Below are positions 16,194-24,824 of a stretch of 64,000 nucleotides of DNA, piece by piece. The stretch is from the NCBI RefSeq assembly GCF_025642135.1, contig NZ_CP106793.1, positions 6,850,001 to 6,914,000 on the forward strand. The letters run 5' to 3'. The translations under genes were made by a program, and so were the position numbers. Source of the stretch: Streptomyces cynarae. GTDB lineage: Bacteria; Actinomycetota; Actinomycetes; Streptomycetales; Streptomycetaceae. Each line of letters begins with the position of its first letter. Position 1 is the stretch's first letter. Below the pieces are notes generated by a model, which had not been told where the DNA came from, did not search any database, and saw nothing but the letters and a program-made list of their open reading frames with translations.

Positions 16194-18659
16194 ATGACCT
16201 CCCCCAAGCTCTCAACCACGTTCGAGCAGGGAGACGCCCCCATCGGCGTTCCCACGAAGATCACGCAGGGGTCGCGGACCAAGGGCGGCATCGGCGAGTC
16301 CACGCTCCGCCCTGACGGCACGCTCAAGGTCACCGGCGAGTTCGCGTACTCGTCCGACATGTGGCACGAGGACATGCTCTGGGGCCACATCCTGCGCTCC
16401 ACGGTCGCTCACGCCGAGATCGTGTCGATCGACACGAGCGAGGCCCTGGCCACACCCGGTGTCCACGCCGTCATGACCTACGACGACCTGCCGACCGACG
16501 TGAGGAACTACGGTCTGGAGATCCAGGACACCCCGGTCCTCGCCCACGGCAAGGTGCGCCACCACGGTGAGCCCGTCGCGATCGTCGCCGCCGACCACCC
16601 GGAGACCGCACGTCGCGCCGCCGCCAAGATCAAGGTGGACTACCGCGAACTCCCGGTCGTCACGGACGAGGCGTCCGCCCTCGCCCCGGACGCGACCCTC
16701 GTCCACGACAACCGCACGGACCTCCCCCAAGGGCCTCCGACGAGCTCCGGTCCAGGGGGGACCCCCATCTCGGCCCACGTCCCGCACCCCAACATCGTCC
16801 ACCGCCAGCCCATCGTCCGCGGCGACGTGACGGCGGCACGCGAGCGGGCCGACGTCATCGTCGAGGGCGAATACCACTTCGGCATGCAGGACCAGGCCTT
16901 CCTCGGCCCCGAGTCCGGTCTCGCCGTCCCCGCCGAGGACGGCGGCGTGGACCTCTACATCGCCACCCAGTGGCTGCACGCCGACCTCCGCCAGATCGCA
17001 CCCGTCCTCGGCCTGCCCGAGGACAAGGTCCGGATGACCCTGGCCGGTGTCGGCGGCGCCTTCGGCGGTCGTGAGGACCTGTCGATGCAGATCCACGCCT
17101 GTCTGCTCGCCCTGCGCACCGGCAAGCCGGTCAAGATCGTCTACAACCGCTTCGAGTCCTTCTTCGGGCACGTCCACCGCCACCCGGCGAAGCTGTACTA
17201 CGAGCACGGCGCGACGAAGGACGGCAAGCTCACCCATGTGAAGTGCCGGATCGTCCTCGACGGCGGCGCGTACGCGTCATCCTCCCCGGCGGTGGTCGGC
17301 AACGCCTCCTCGCTCGGGGTCGGCCCCTACGTCGTCGACGACGTCGACATCGAGGCCGTCGCCCTCTACACCAACAACCCGCCCTGTGGCGCCATGCGCG
17401 GCTTCGGCGCGGTCCAGGCGTGCTTCGCCTACGAGGCGCAGATGGACAAGCTCGCCAAGAGGCTCGGCATGGACCCGGTGGAGTTCCGGCAGCGCAACGC
17501 GATGTCCCAGGGAGCGGTCATGCCCACCGGCCAGGTGGTCGACTCCCCGGCGCCGGTCGCCGAACTCCTGCGCCGCGTCAAGGCGATGCCCCTGCCGCCG
17601 GAGCGCCAGTGGGAGAGCTCCGAGGGCGCGGACGTACGGCAACTGCCCGGCGGCCTGTCCAACACCACGCACGGAGAAGGCGTCGTACGCGGTGTGGGCT
17701 ACGCGGTCGGCATCAAGAACGTCGGCTTCTCCGAAGGCTTCGACGACTACTCCACCGCCAAGGTCCGCATGGAGGTCGTCGCGGGGGAACCTGTCGCCAC
17801 CGTCCACACGGCGATGGCGGAGGTCGGCCAGGGCGGCGTCACCGTCCACGCGCAGATCGCCCGCACCGAGCTGGGCATCGCCCAGGTGACGATCAACCCG
17901 GCGGACACGCAGGTCGGGTCGGCCGGTTCGACGTCCGCGTCCCGCCAGACGTACGTCACCGGGGGCGCCGTGAAGAACGCCTGCGAGCTGGTCCGCGAGA
18001 AGGTCCTGGAGATCGGGCGCCGCAAGTTCGGCTCGTACCACCCGGCCTGGGCGACGGCGGAGCTGCTGCTGGAGGGCGGGAAGGTCGTCACCGACGGGGG
18101 AGAGGTGCTCGCCGACCTGGTGGACGTGCTCGGCGACGAGGTCGTGGAGATCGAGCGCGAGTGGCGGCACCGCCCGACCGAGCCCTTCGACCTGCGCACC
18201 GGCCAGGGCAACGGCCACGTCCAGTACTCCTTCGCCGCGCACCGCGCCGTGGTGGAGGTCGACACCGAGCTGGGGCTGGTCAAGGTCATCGAACTGGCCT
18301 GCGCCCAGGACGTCGGCAAGGCGCTCAACCCGCTGTCCGTGACCGGTCAGATCCAGGGCGGTACGACCCAGGGACTGGGCATCGCGGTCATGGAGGAGAT
18401 CGTCGTCGACCCGAAGACGGCGAAGGTGAAGAACCCGTCGTTCACGGACTACCTGATCCCCACCATCCTGGACACGCCGACGATCCCGGTCGACGTCCTG
18501 GAACTGGCCGACGACCACGCGCCGTACGGGCTGCGCGGCGTGGGCGAGGCTCCGACGCTGTCATCGACTCCGGCCGTGCTCGCGGCGATCCGCAACGCGA
18601 CGGGGTTGGAGCTGAACAGGACGCCGGTACGTCCCGAACACCTCACGGGCACGGCGTAA
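16194..18659 (+). CDS. Xanthine dehydrogenase molybdenum-binding subunit
   Basis: 821-residue large subunit carrying the molybdopterin cofactor and the purine site. Recognisable are the substrate-entry region PHPNIVHRQPIVRGD, GVGGAFGGREDLSMQ, CGAMRGFGAVQACF and the catalytic Glu785 in RGVGEAP. It follows the 2Fe-2S subunit by two bases. Two stretches look like dispersed-repeat insertions that stay in frame: residues 2-16 (SPKLSTTFEQGDAP) and residues 177-192 (LPQGPPTSSGPGGTPI), the latter in a loop just before the conserved VPHPNIVHRQP segment. Apart from these the length and motifs are normal. Activity requires XdhC-assisted cofactor sulphuration, and the local xdhC is frameshifted. Confidence 0.95.
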   Translation: MTSPKLSTTFEQGDAPIGVPTKITQGSRTKGGIGESTLRPDGTLKVTGEFAYSSDMWHEDMLWGHILRSTVAHAEIVSIDTSEALATPGVHAVMTYDDLPTDVRNYGLEIQDTPVLAHGKVRHHGEPVAIVAADHPETARRAAAKIKVDYRELPVVTDEASALAPDATLVHDNRTDLPQGPPTSSGPGGTPISAHVPHPNIVHRQPIVRGDVTAARERADVIVEGEYHFGMQDQAFLGPESGLAVPAEDGGVDLYIATQWLHADLRQIAPVLGLPEDKVRMTLAGVGGAFGGREDLSMQIHACLLALRTGKPVKIVYNRFESFFGHVHRHPAKLYYEHGATKDGKLTHVKCRIVLDGGAYASSSPAVVGNASSLGVGPYVVDDVDIEAVALYTNNPPCGAMRGFGAVQACFAYEAQMDKLAKRLGMDPVEFRQRNAMSQGAVMPTGQVVDSPAPVAELLRRVKAMPLPPERQWESSEGADVRQLPGGLSNTTHGEGVVRGVGYAVGIKNVGFSEGFDDYSTAKVRMEVVAGEPVATVHTAMAEVGQGGVTVHAQIARTELGIAQVTINPADTQVGSAGSTSASRQTYVTGGAVKNACELVREKVLEIGRRKFGSYHPAWATAELLLEGGKVVTDGGEVLADLVDVLGDEVVEIEREWRHRPTEPFDLRTGQGNGHVQYSFAAHRAVVEVDTELGLVKVIELACAQDVGKALNPLSVTGQIQGGTTQGLGIAVMEEIVVDPKTAKVKNPSFTDYLIPTILDTPTIPVDVLELADDHAPYGLRGVGEAPTLSSTPAVLAAIRNATGLELNRTPVRPEHLTGTA
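16199..16241 (+). repeat. Dispersed repeat copy at 5' end of xanthine dehydrogenase large subunit gene
   Basis: The sequence beginning CTCCCCCAAGCTCTC and ending GCAGGGAGACGCCCCC reads as the reverse orientation of the repeat consensus and encodes residues 2-16 of the large subunit. The central palindrome is partly degraded. Confidence 0.6.
16722..16769 (+). repeat. Dispersed repeat copy inside xanthine dehydrogenase large subunit gene
   Basis: CTCCCCCAAGGGCCTCC...GGTCCAGGGGGGACCCCCATC, with complementary C-rich and G-rich ends, inserted in frame and encoding residues 177-192. Confidence 0.65.
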
Positions 18660-18714
18660 CACGGGCCGTCCGCCGTTGCGGGCAGTCGTGCCGCAGCGCG
18701 GCACGGGTGGGCGC

Positions 18715-18755
18715 TGGGGTCCCCCGGCTCGAAGAGCTCGGGGGAGGCACCCCGG
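18715..18755. repeat. Dispersed repeat copy upstream of purine permease gene
   Basis: TGGGGTCCCCCGGCTCGAAGAGCTCGGGGGAGGCACCCCGG, an intergenic copy with an intact CTCGAAGAGC core. The 258-base gap 18660-18917 also holds two copies of CGGCCACTCCGGCGCCGG (about 18777 and 18815) and otherwise no gene. Confidence 0.75.
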
Positions 18756-18917
18756 CGCCGGGCAACGGCTCAACCCGCGGCCACTCCGGCGCCGGGCGTC
18801 GGCCCGACCCACGGCCACTCCGGCGCCGGTCGCACCACCGCAACACCCCCGTTCGTCTCGGGCCGTCCCCCGGGTCGTGCACATCCCAACCCCCTATGAA
18901 ACTTGGGAGACGGCCCC

Positions 18918-20378
18918 ATGACCCACCCCTCAGTCGAGCCCAGGCCCACAGCCGAAGACACCGGCACGGAACCCCCCGCCCCGGCCGGCAGCCGGCCCTG
19001 GCTCGACCGGTACTTCCACATATCCACGCGGGGATCCACGCTCGCCCGTGAGGTCCGCGGCGGCATCACCACCTTCATGGCGATGGCGTACATCCTCCTG
19101 CTCAACCCGCTCGTCCTGTCCGGCAAGGACGCCGCGGGGGACACCCTCGGCCAGAAGGCCGTGATCACCGCGACCGCGTTCGCGGCGGCCCTCACCACGC
19201 TGCTGATGGGTCTCGTCGGCAAGGTGCCGCTCGCCCTCGCCGCCGGCCTCTCCGTCTCCGGTGTCCTCTCCTCCCAGGTCGCCCCGCAGATGACCTGGCC
19301 GCAGGCCATGGGCATGTGCGTGATCTACGGCGTGGTCATCATGCTCCTGGTCGTCACCGGCCTGCGTGAGATGATCATGAACGCGATCCCGCTGGCGCTG
19401 AAGCACGGGATCACGATGGGGATCGGCCTGTTCATCGCCCTGATCGGCTTCTACAAGTCCGGCTTCGTGCACCAGGGCAAGGCCACCCCGGTCACCCTCG
19501 GCCCGGCGGGCCAGCTGACCGGCTGGCCGGTCCTACTGTTCGCCGGCACCCTCCTCCTCGTCTTCATGCTCCAGGCCCGGGGCGTCCCCGGCGCCATCCT
19601 CATCGGCATCGTCGGCGGCACCGTCGTGGCGGCCGTACTGAACGCGGCGGGTGCCATCAAGGCCGACGCCTGGGCGAGCGGAGCGCCCGAACTGCACGGC
19701 GGCGCGGTCTCGATGCCCGACTTCTCACTCTTCGGGCACGTGGAGTTCGGCGGCTGGGACAAGGTCGGTGCCATGACGGTCGGGATGATCGTCTTCACCC
19801 TCGTGCTGGCCGGTTTCTTCGACGCGATGGCCACCATCATCGGCGTCGGCACCGAGGCCGGGCTCGCCGACGACAGGGGCCGGATGCCGGGCCTGTCCAA
19901 GGCGCTGTTCATCGACGGCGCGGGCGGTGCGATCGGCGGCGTGGCGGGCGGCTCGGGCCAGACCGTGTTCATCGAGTCCGCCACGGGCGTGGGCGAGGGC
20001 GCCCGCACGGGCCTCGCCTCCGTCGTCACAGGACTGCTCTTCGCCGCGTGCCTGTTCTTCACCCCGCTGACGGCGATCGTCCCCCAGGAGGTGGCCTCCG
20101 CCGCCCTGGTGGTGATCGGCGCGATGATGCTGATGAACGCCCGCCATGTGGACTGGGCCGACCGTGCCACCGCGATCCCAGTCTTCCTGACCGTGGTCCT
20201 GATGCCGTTCACGTACACCATCACCACCGGTGTCGCCGCGGGTGTCGTCTCCTACGTCGCCATCAAGGCCGCCCAGGGCAGGGCGCGGGAGATCGGCGCC
20301 TTCATGTGGGGCCTGGCGGTGATCTTCCTGATCTACTTCGCCCTCCACCCGATCGAGAGCTGGCTGGGCGTGCGCTAG
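18918..20378 (+). CDS. NCS2/AzgA-type purine permease
   Basis: 486-residue inner-membrane transporter with about 12 hydrophobic segments. The start RYFHISTRGSTLAREVRGGITTF and the motif TAFFD-like VLAGFFDAMATIIGVG, followed by GGSGQTVFIESATGVGEGARTGLAS, are diagnostic of the AzgA (adenine/guanine/hypoxanthine) branch of NCS2 proton symporters. Its place directly after the xanthine dehydrogenase operon and before xdhC indicates uptake of the purines that the enzyme oxidises. The ATG at 18918 has GGGAGA upstream. A 258-base gap with repeats separates it from the dehydrogenase genes, so it may have its own promoter. Confidence 0.92.
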   Translation: MTHPSVEPRPTAEDTGTEPPAPAGSRPWLDRYFHISTRGSTLAREVRGGITTFMAMAYILLLNPLVLSGKDAAGDTLGQKAVITATAFAAALTTLLMGLVGKVPLALAAGLSVSGVLSSQVAPQMTWPQAMGMCVIYGVVIMLLVVTGLREMIMNAIPLALKHGITMGIGLFIALIGFYKSGFVHQGKATPVTLGPAGQLTGWPVLLFAGTLLLVFMLQARGVPGAILIGIVGGTVVAAVLNAAGAIKADAWASGAPELHGGAVSMPDFSLFGHVEFGGWDKVGAMTVGMIVFTLVLAGFFDAMATIIGVGTEAGLADDRGRMPGLSKALFIDGAGGAIGGVAGGSGQTVFIESATGVGEGARTGLASVVTGLLFAACLFFTPLTAIVPQEVASAALVVIGAMMLMNARHVDWADRATAIPVFLTVVLMPFTYTITTGVAAGVVSYVAIKAAQGRAREIGAFMWGLAVIFLIYFALHPIESWLGVR

Positions 20379-20429
20379 CCGCTGTCCCGAGGGACCCTCT
20401 TCGCAACCGCTGTTCAAGGAGACCGAGAG

Positions 20430-21579
20430 ATGTTGGACATCGCCGAGGAGCTGACCCGGTGGGTCGAGCAGGGCCGCGACTTCGCCGTGGCCACCGTGGT
20501 GGCGGTCGGCGGCAGCGCCCCCGGCAGCCGGGCGCGGCCCTCGCGGTGGACGCCGACGGCACGGCGATCGGCTCGGTCTCCGGTGGTTGCGTGGAGGGCG
20601 CGGTGTACGAGCTGTGCCGGCAGGCGCTCGAGGACGGCGCAACCGTCCTGGAGCGCTTCGGATACAGCGACGAGGACGCCTTCGCCGTGGGCCTGACCTG
20701 CGGCGGCGTCATCGACGTCCTGGTCACCCCCTCCGGACGGCCGACCCCGCCCGCCCGGTGCTCGCCGCGGCGCTGGCCGCAGCGGCGCAGGGGCGGGCGG
20801 CGGCGGTGGCACGGATCGCGTCGGGCCCGGCGGAACTGCTCGGCAAGGCGCTGCTCGCCCACCCCGACGGCAGGTACGAGGGCGGCTTCGACGCCCACCC
20901 GGAGCTGGACCGCACGGTGGCGGCCGAGGCGGGCGCCTTCCTGGACGCCGGACGCACCGGCACCCTGGAGATCGGAGAGCGGGGGTCACGTTGTGGAGCG
21001 CCGCTCACGGTCCTCGTGGAGTCGTCCGTTCCGCCGCCCCGGATGATCGTGTTCGGAGCGATCGACTTCGCCTCCGCACTGGTCCGCATCGGCAAGTTCC
21101 TCGGCTACCGGGTCACCGTGTGCGACGCCCGGCCCGTCTTCGCCACCCGCACCCGCTTCCCCGAGGCCGACGAGATCGTCGTCGAGTGGCCCCACCGGTA
21201 CCTGGAGCGCACGGAGGTCGACGCCCGCACGGTCCTGTGCGTCCTGACCCACGACGCCAAGTTCGACGTACCGCTGCTGAAGCTGGCGCTGCGCCTCCCG
21301 GTCGCGTACGTCGGCGCGATGGGCTCCCGCCGCACCCATCTGGACCGCAACGAGCGCCTGCGCGCGGTCGGCGTCACCGAACTGGAGCTGGCACGCCTGA
21401 GGTCCCCCATAGGCCTGGACCTCGGCGCCCGCACACCCGAGGAGACGGCCCTGTCGATCGCGGCCGAGATCGTCGCGACCCGGCGCGGCGGCAGCGGGGT
21501 GCCCCTCACCGGGGCCCACACGCCGATCCACCACGACACGGCGTCGTCGACGGCACGGCGGATCGGGTCGGTGGCCTGA
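20430..21579 (+). pseudogene. xdhC: XdhC-family cofactor sulphuration/insertion protein, two frameshifts
   Basis: XdhC binds molybdenum cofactor, promotes its sulphuration and delivers it to xanthine dehydrogenase. The protein can be read only across three frames. MLDIAEELTRWVEQGRDFAV...VGGSAP is in the first frame. AALAVDADGTAIGSVSGGCVEG...TCGGVIDVLV is in the second. The rest, including the Rossmann part MIVFGAIDFASALVRIGKFLG and AYVGAMGSRRT, is in the third. Both changes fit loss of one base: one in the C-run at 20518-20522 and one between about 20735 and 20755. Every other part is intact and conserved, so either the gene was broken very recently or these are sequencing errors. AAGGAGA precedes the ATG. 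Confidence 0.88.
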
Positions 21580-21673
21580 GGGCCGGCCCGCGCCGGGGCG
21601 TTCGCGCCCAGGTCCGTGCCCAGATCCGCGGCGGATCGTCGGGAGGCACGTGCCACCAGCCTGAACGGAGTCC

Positions 21674-22327
21674 CTACTGGGCACGCTTGCGGGCGAGGAG
21701 GTACCCCTGCGGGGTATTCTCCCAACCCTCCGCCGCGCGCACGAGCCGGGCGACTTCCTCGAACCCCGCCTCCGCCAGCAGCCCGGAGACCTGTTCGGGG
21801 CGGAAGCGGTAGACGTCCAGGGAGAGGTCGTGCCCGTACGCGTGGTCCAGGTGGACGCGTTCGTCGCCGACCTTGAAGGCCGTGAGGAAGTGGCCGCCCG
21901 GCGCCAGGACGCGGTGGAACTCCCGGAAGTACGCCGGGAGCTCGTGGGGCGGGGTGTGCACCGTGGAGTACCAGGCCAGGGCCCCGGCCAGCGTGCCGTC
22001 CGCGATGTCGAGGCCCGTCATCGACCCCACCTCGAACCGCAGCCCGGAGTACACCTGCCGGGCCACGGCCACCATCCCGTGGGAGAGGTCGACCCCGAAG
22101 GCGTCGAGGCCGAGTTCGTGCAGATAAGCCGTCACCCGTCCCGTCCCGCATCCGAGATCCCCGACGGGACCGCCCCCGCCGGCCAGCACCCGCTCGGCGA
22201 ACACCCCCAGCATGGCCCGGTCGAAGGGGCTGCCGTCCAAGGCGTTCCTGAGCAGCCGGTCGTAGTCAGCGGCGACGATGTCGTAGGACGCCTTGGTGGT
22301 CTCGAGGTACGCGGCAGCATCGGTCAT
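21674..22327 (-). CDS. SAM-dependent class I methyltransferase
   Basis: 217 residues with a canonical Rossmann methyltransferase fold: motif I VGDLGCGTGRVT (about 53-64), motif II LDAFGVDLSHGM, and GALAWYSTVHTPPHELPAYF with FHRVLAPGGHFLTAFKVG after it. The motifs match the small-molecule or quinone-type Methyltransf_11/25 group. The substrate cannot be told from sequence. The start ATG at 22325-22327 lacks a strong ribosome binding site. The SRPBCC gene lies immediately upstream on the same strand (11 bases), so they are probably one operon. Confidence 0.88.
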   Translation of the reverse strand: MTDAAAYLETTKASYDIVAADYDRLLRNALDGSPFDRAMLGVFAERVLAGGGGPVGDLGCGTGRVTAYLHELGLDAFGVDLSHGMVAVARQVYSGLRFEVGSMTGLDIADGTLAGALAWYSTVHTPPHELPAYFREFHRVLAPGGHFLTAFKVGDERVHLDHAYGHDLSLDVYRFRPEQVSGLLAEAGFEEVARLVRAAEGWENTPQGYLLARKRAQ

Positions 22328-22338
22328 GGAGGTGGACC

Positions 22339-22791
22339 CTAAAGGCCGCCGCTGACACCGGTGCCCGGATCCGGCCTCAGCAGCCCGTCCATCGCGCGCC
22401 CGAACATCCACCGGGCCGCCCGTCCGAGCGGCCGGTCGAAGAGTGCCGGCAGCGGGCGTACGGCCAGTTCCTCCCGCCACACCACGCCTGCGTGCCCCTC
22501 GCCGTGCGCGTGCACCTCGATCTCCGCCCAGCCGGTGACGACGCCGCCCCGCTTGACCAGGCGGCACAGCGTCGGCGGCCGCCACTCGACCACCTCCATC
22601 GCGTCGTCGAAGCCGAGCGGTCCGACGCCGGTGCGGGCCACGAACACCGTGCCGACGCCCGTCGGCGGCGGGGTGCGCACCGTGATCCGGGTCAGCGGCA
22701 CCACGTCGGCGTGGCGCGGCCAGTCCGTGAGGCGGAGCCAGGCCTGCTCGACGGAGAGCGGAACGACGCGTTCGAGCCGGAAGAGGACCAC
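22339..22791 (-). CDS. SRPBCC-fold (polyketide cyclase/START-like) protein
   Basis: 150 residues beginning LFRLERVVPLSVEQAWLRLTDWPRHADVVPLT, the usual start of the SRPBCC/Polyketide_cyc2 hydrophobic-ligand fold. It continues through alternating strands (MEVVEWRPPTLCRLVKRG, WAEIEVHAHGEG, VVWREELAVRPLP) to a long C-terminal helix (RAARWMFGRAMDGLL). Such proteins bind small hydrophobic ligands. I placed the start at GTG 22791 because upstream sequence does not match the family. Paired with the downstream methyltransferase. Confidence 0.75.
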   Translation of the reverse strand: MVLFRLERVVPLSVEQAWLRLTDWPRHADVVPLTRITVRTPPPTGVGTVFVARTGVGPLGFDDAMEVVEWRPPTLCRLVKRGGVVTGWAEIEVHAHGEGHAGVVWREELAVRPLPALFDRPLGRAARWMFGRAMDGLLRPDPGTGVSGGL

Positions 22792-23189
22792 TGGGGGATC
22801 GTACGCAGGCGCGGTCCGCCGTTCACCTGAGCCACGCCCGCATGCACAGAGCGTGAACGCCGGGCGGAACGGGCGTCGCTGTGAACCCCAGGAGAAGCCC
22901 AGAACCCCGGCTTCGTCCGCGGCGGGCTCTTCGACCCGGCGCGGATGCCCGTTGTCCCCCCGGCACGCCGACGGCCCCGGCAACGACCTGGCCGGCCTCC
23001 TCGACCACCCGCACGTCCGTACGGCACCATGGGGCCGACCTGCCCCCCGGCCGGAGGGCGCCCCGTGGAGCATGAACTGCACGGCAGGCTCGGCGAGTTG
23101 TCGTCCGAGCCCGGTCCGCGCACAACGCGGCACCCCGGCACCCAGGACCACCCGGCGGGCACCGACGCCTCCGCCCCACCCCCCTCCCG
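22792..23189. other. Intergenic region of uncertain content
   Basis: About 400 bases between the SRPBCC start and the P450 fragment. Several GC-rich frames cross it, but none gives a recognisable protein. It may contain decayed coding sequence belonging to the P450 region. Confidence 0.35.
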
Positions 23190-23365
23190 GCACCACGCCA
23201 CGCCGTCAGCGCGACCCGTATCCGCACTACGAGCGGGCGCGGCAGGCGGAAGGCGTCACGTTCGTCCCCGAGCTCGACGCCTGGCTGGTCGCGCGGGACG
23301 CCGACGTGCGTGAGGTGCTGCGGCGGCCCGAGGACTTCTCCTCGGCGAACGCGCTCACGCCCGAC
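23190..23365 (+). pseudogene. Cytochrome P450 N-terminal fragment
   Basis: From 23213 the frame reads DPYPHYERARQAEGVTFVPE then LDAWLVARDADVREVLRRPEDFSSANAL, a typical start of an actinomycete P450 (helix A and beta-1 region, with the 'V+..DDVREVLRDPETFSSA' pattern). After about 55 residues the similarity ends abruptly at about 23365, exactly where the convergent oxidoreductase gene ends. The I-helix, ExxR and haem-Cys regions are all absent. This looks like a rearrangement or deletion junction. It is recognised by family motifs only. Confidence 0.65.
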
Positions 23366-24716
23366 TCAGACGTCCAGCAACTCCCGTGTCCGTACGGGCA
23401 GTCCGGTCTCGAACGACCGGTTCGCGGCCAACCCCGTGACCAGGGAGCGCGCACCGTCCGTCGCGTCCGCCGCCCGCCCCAGCGGATCCTCGGCGCGCTC
23501 GCCGAACAGGTCCGCCAGCATCCGCACGTCCCCGCCGCCGTGCCCGCCCTCACCGGTCGCCACCCTCACCTCCCGCGGCCGCTCCCAGAACCGGCGCAGC
23601 AGCAACTCGGTCCGCCCCGCCCGCGCGTCGGTCTCGGCTCCGTGCAGCACCGGGCCGGTGGCGCCGTCCCCCGTCCGGCCGGGCGACCACGTGGACTCCT
23701 CGACCAGCAGCTCCAGCCGCCCTTCGCTGCCGTTGAAGGCGATGCGGTAGCCCTCCCAGGGCGCGTACGCGGTGAGGTGGTACGTCAGGGTCGCGCCGGA
23801 CGCGTACCGCACCAGGACCGCCATGTCGTCCTCGATGGTCACACCCGGCCCGAACACGTTCTGGTCCCGGTGGTAGCCGTCCTCCCGCTCCGCGTCCAGG
23901 TACAGCGCGCTGAGCGCCGGCGAGTCCGCGAGGCGCAGCGCGAAGGGGTCGCCGTCGGCCGCCGGGGAGCCGTGCGCGCGCCGGTAGGGGCGGGCCAGGC
24001 CTCGGCGCCGGCCGGCCTCGTCGCCGGCCGGCCTCGTCGCCGTAGAAGAACAGGCCGCCCTGCGCGAAGACGGTCTCGGGCCGGGAGCCCAGCCACCAGT
24101 TGACCAGGTCGAAGTGGTGCGTCGCCTTGTGCACCATCAGTCCCCCGGAGTTGGCCTTCTCCCGGTGCCAGCGGCGGAAGTAGTCGGCGCCGTGCCGCAG
24201 GTCGAGCAGCCACTCGAAGTGCACCGAGCCGACCTCGCCGATCTCGCCGGCCGCCAGCAGCTCCCGTATGGCCGAATGCACCGGGTTGTAGCGGTAGTTG
24301 AAGGCGACCCGGATTTCGCGGCCGGTGCGGCGCCGGGTGTCCAGGATGCGGCGGGCCCGCTCGGTGTCCGTCGTCATGGGCTTCTCGGTGACCACGTCGC
24401 AGCCCGCCTCCAGGGCGGCCACGATGTAGTGGTCGTGCGTGCGGTCCACACTGCACACCACCACCAGGTCGATGCGCTCACGGCGCAGCATCAGCTCGAA
24501 GTCCTCGGCCGCGTACGCCGGTACGGGCGGGCGGCCGGGGTGGTCGGCGTTGATCCAGTCGTTGTGGACGGCCATACGGTGGGCGTTGACGTCGCAGAAG
24601 CCGGCCAGTTCGATCCGGTCGGCGTACGGCCCTGACAGGGCCTCGACGAAGAGCCGGGCGCGGCCGCCCAGACCCACGACGGCGGCACGGCGGCGAGGTG
24701 CGGTGTCGGAAGACAT
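23366..24716 (-). pseudogene. Gfo/Idh/MocA-family NAD(P) oxidoreductase, frameshifted by a 16-bp duplication
   Basis: The N-terminal part has a Rossmann motif (AAVVGLGGRARLFVEAL), then LAGFCDVNAHRM and the conserved VVTEKPMTT; the C-terminal part (FGPGVTIEDDMAVLVRYASG...) lies in another frame. These enzymes oxidise or reduce sugars and inositols. The frame breaks right after FFYGDEAG, where a 16-base unit is tandemly duplicated (24008-24039); removing one copy restores one continuous frame of about 445 codons. The ATG at 24714-24716 is the start. It is divergent from the sugar ABC transporter across a LacI-type operator and so probably belonged to that sugar's catabolism. Confidence 0.85.
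24008..24039 (+). repeat. 16-bp exact tandem duplication causing frameshift
   Basis: CCGGCCGGCCTCGTCG occurs at 24008-24023 and again at 24024-24039 with no spacer, inside the Gfo/Idh gene. 16 is not a multiple of 3, so the duplication shifts the frame. Confidence 0.95.
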
Positions 24717-24793
24717 GCTGGGGCTCCGTCCCACGGAAGCGGTGCAGAGGGCTTGTTGTGACATCCGGACCATACCTAGGGTCACTTGAAGCG

Positions 24794-24807
24794 TGTAAGC
24801 GCTTTCT
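24794..24807. promoter_or_regulatory. LacI-family operator
   Basis: TGTAAGCGCTTTCT fits the LacI-family pattern TGNAANCGNTTNCA at nearly every position, with the palindromic core AAGCGCTT. It lies 18 bases upstream of the solute-binding protein start and about 80 from the divergent oxidoreductase. No LacI regulator gene is in the window. Confidence 0.75.
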
Positions 24808-24824
24808 GGCGAGAGGGGTGACCC

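Noticed and set aside
16212..17237. Long minus-strand frame opposite the xanthine dehydrogenase large subunit
   Set aside because: Reverse-complement artefact of biased codon use. The plus-strand protein matches the family throughout.
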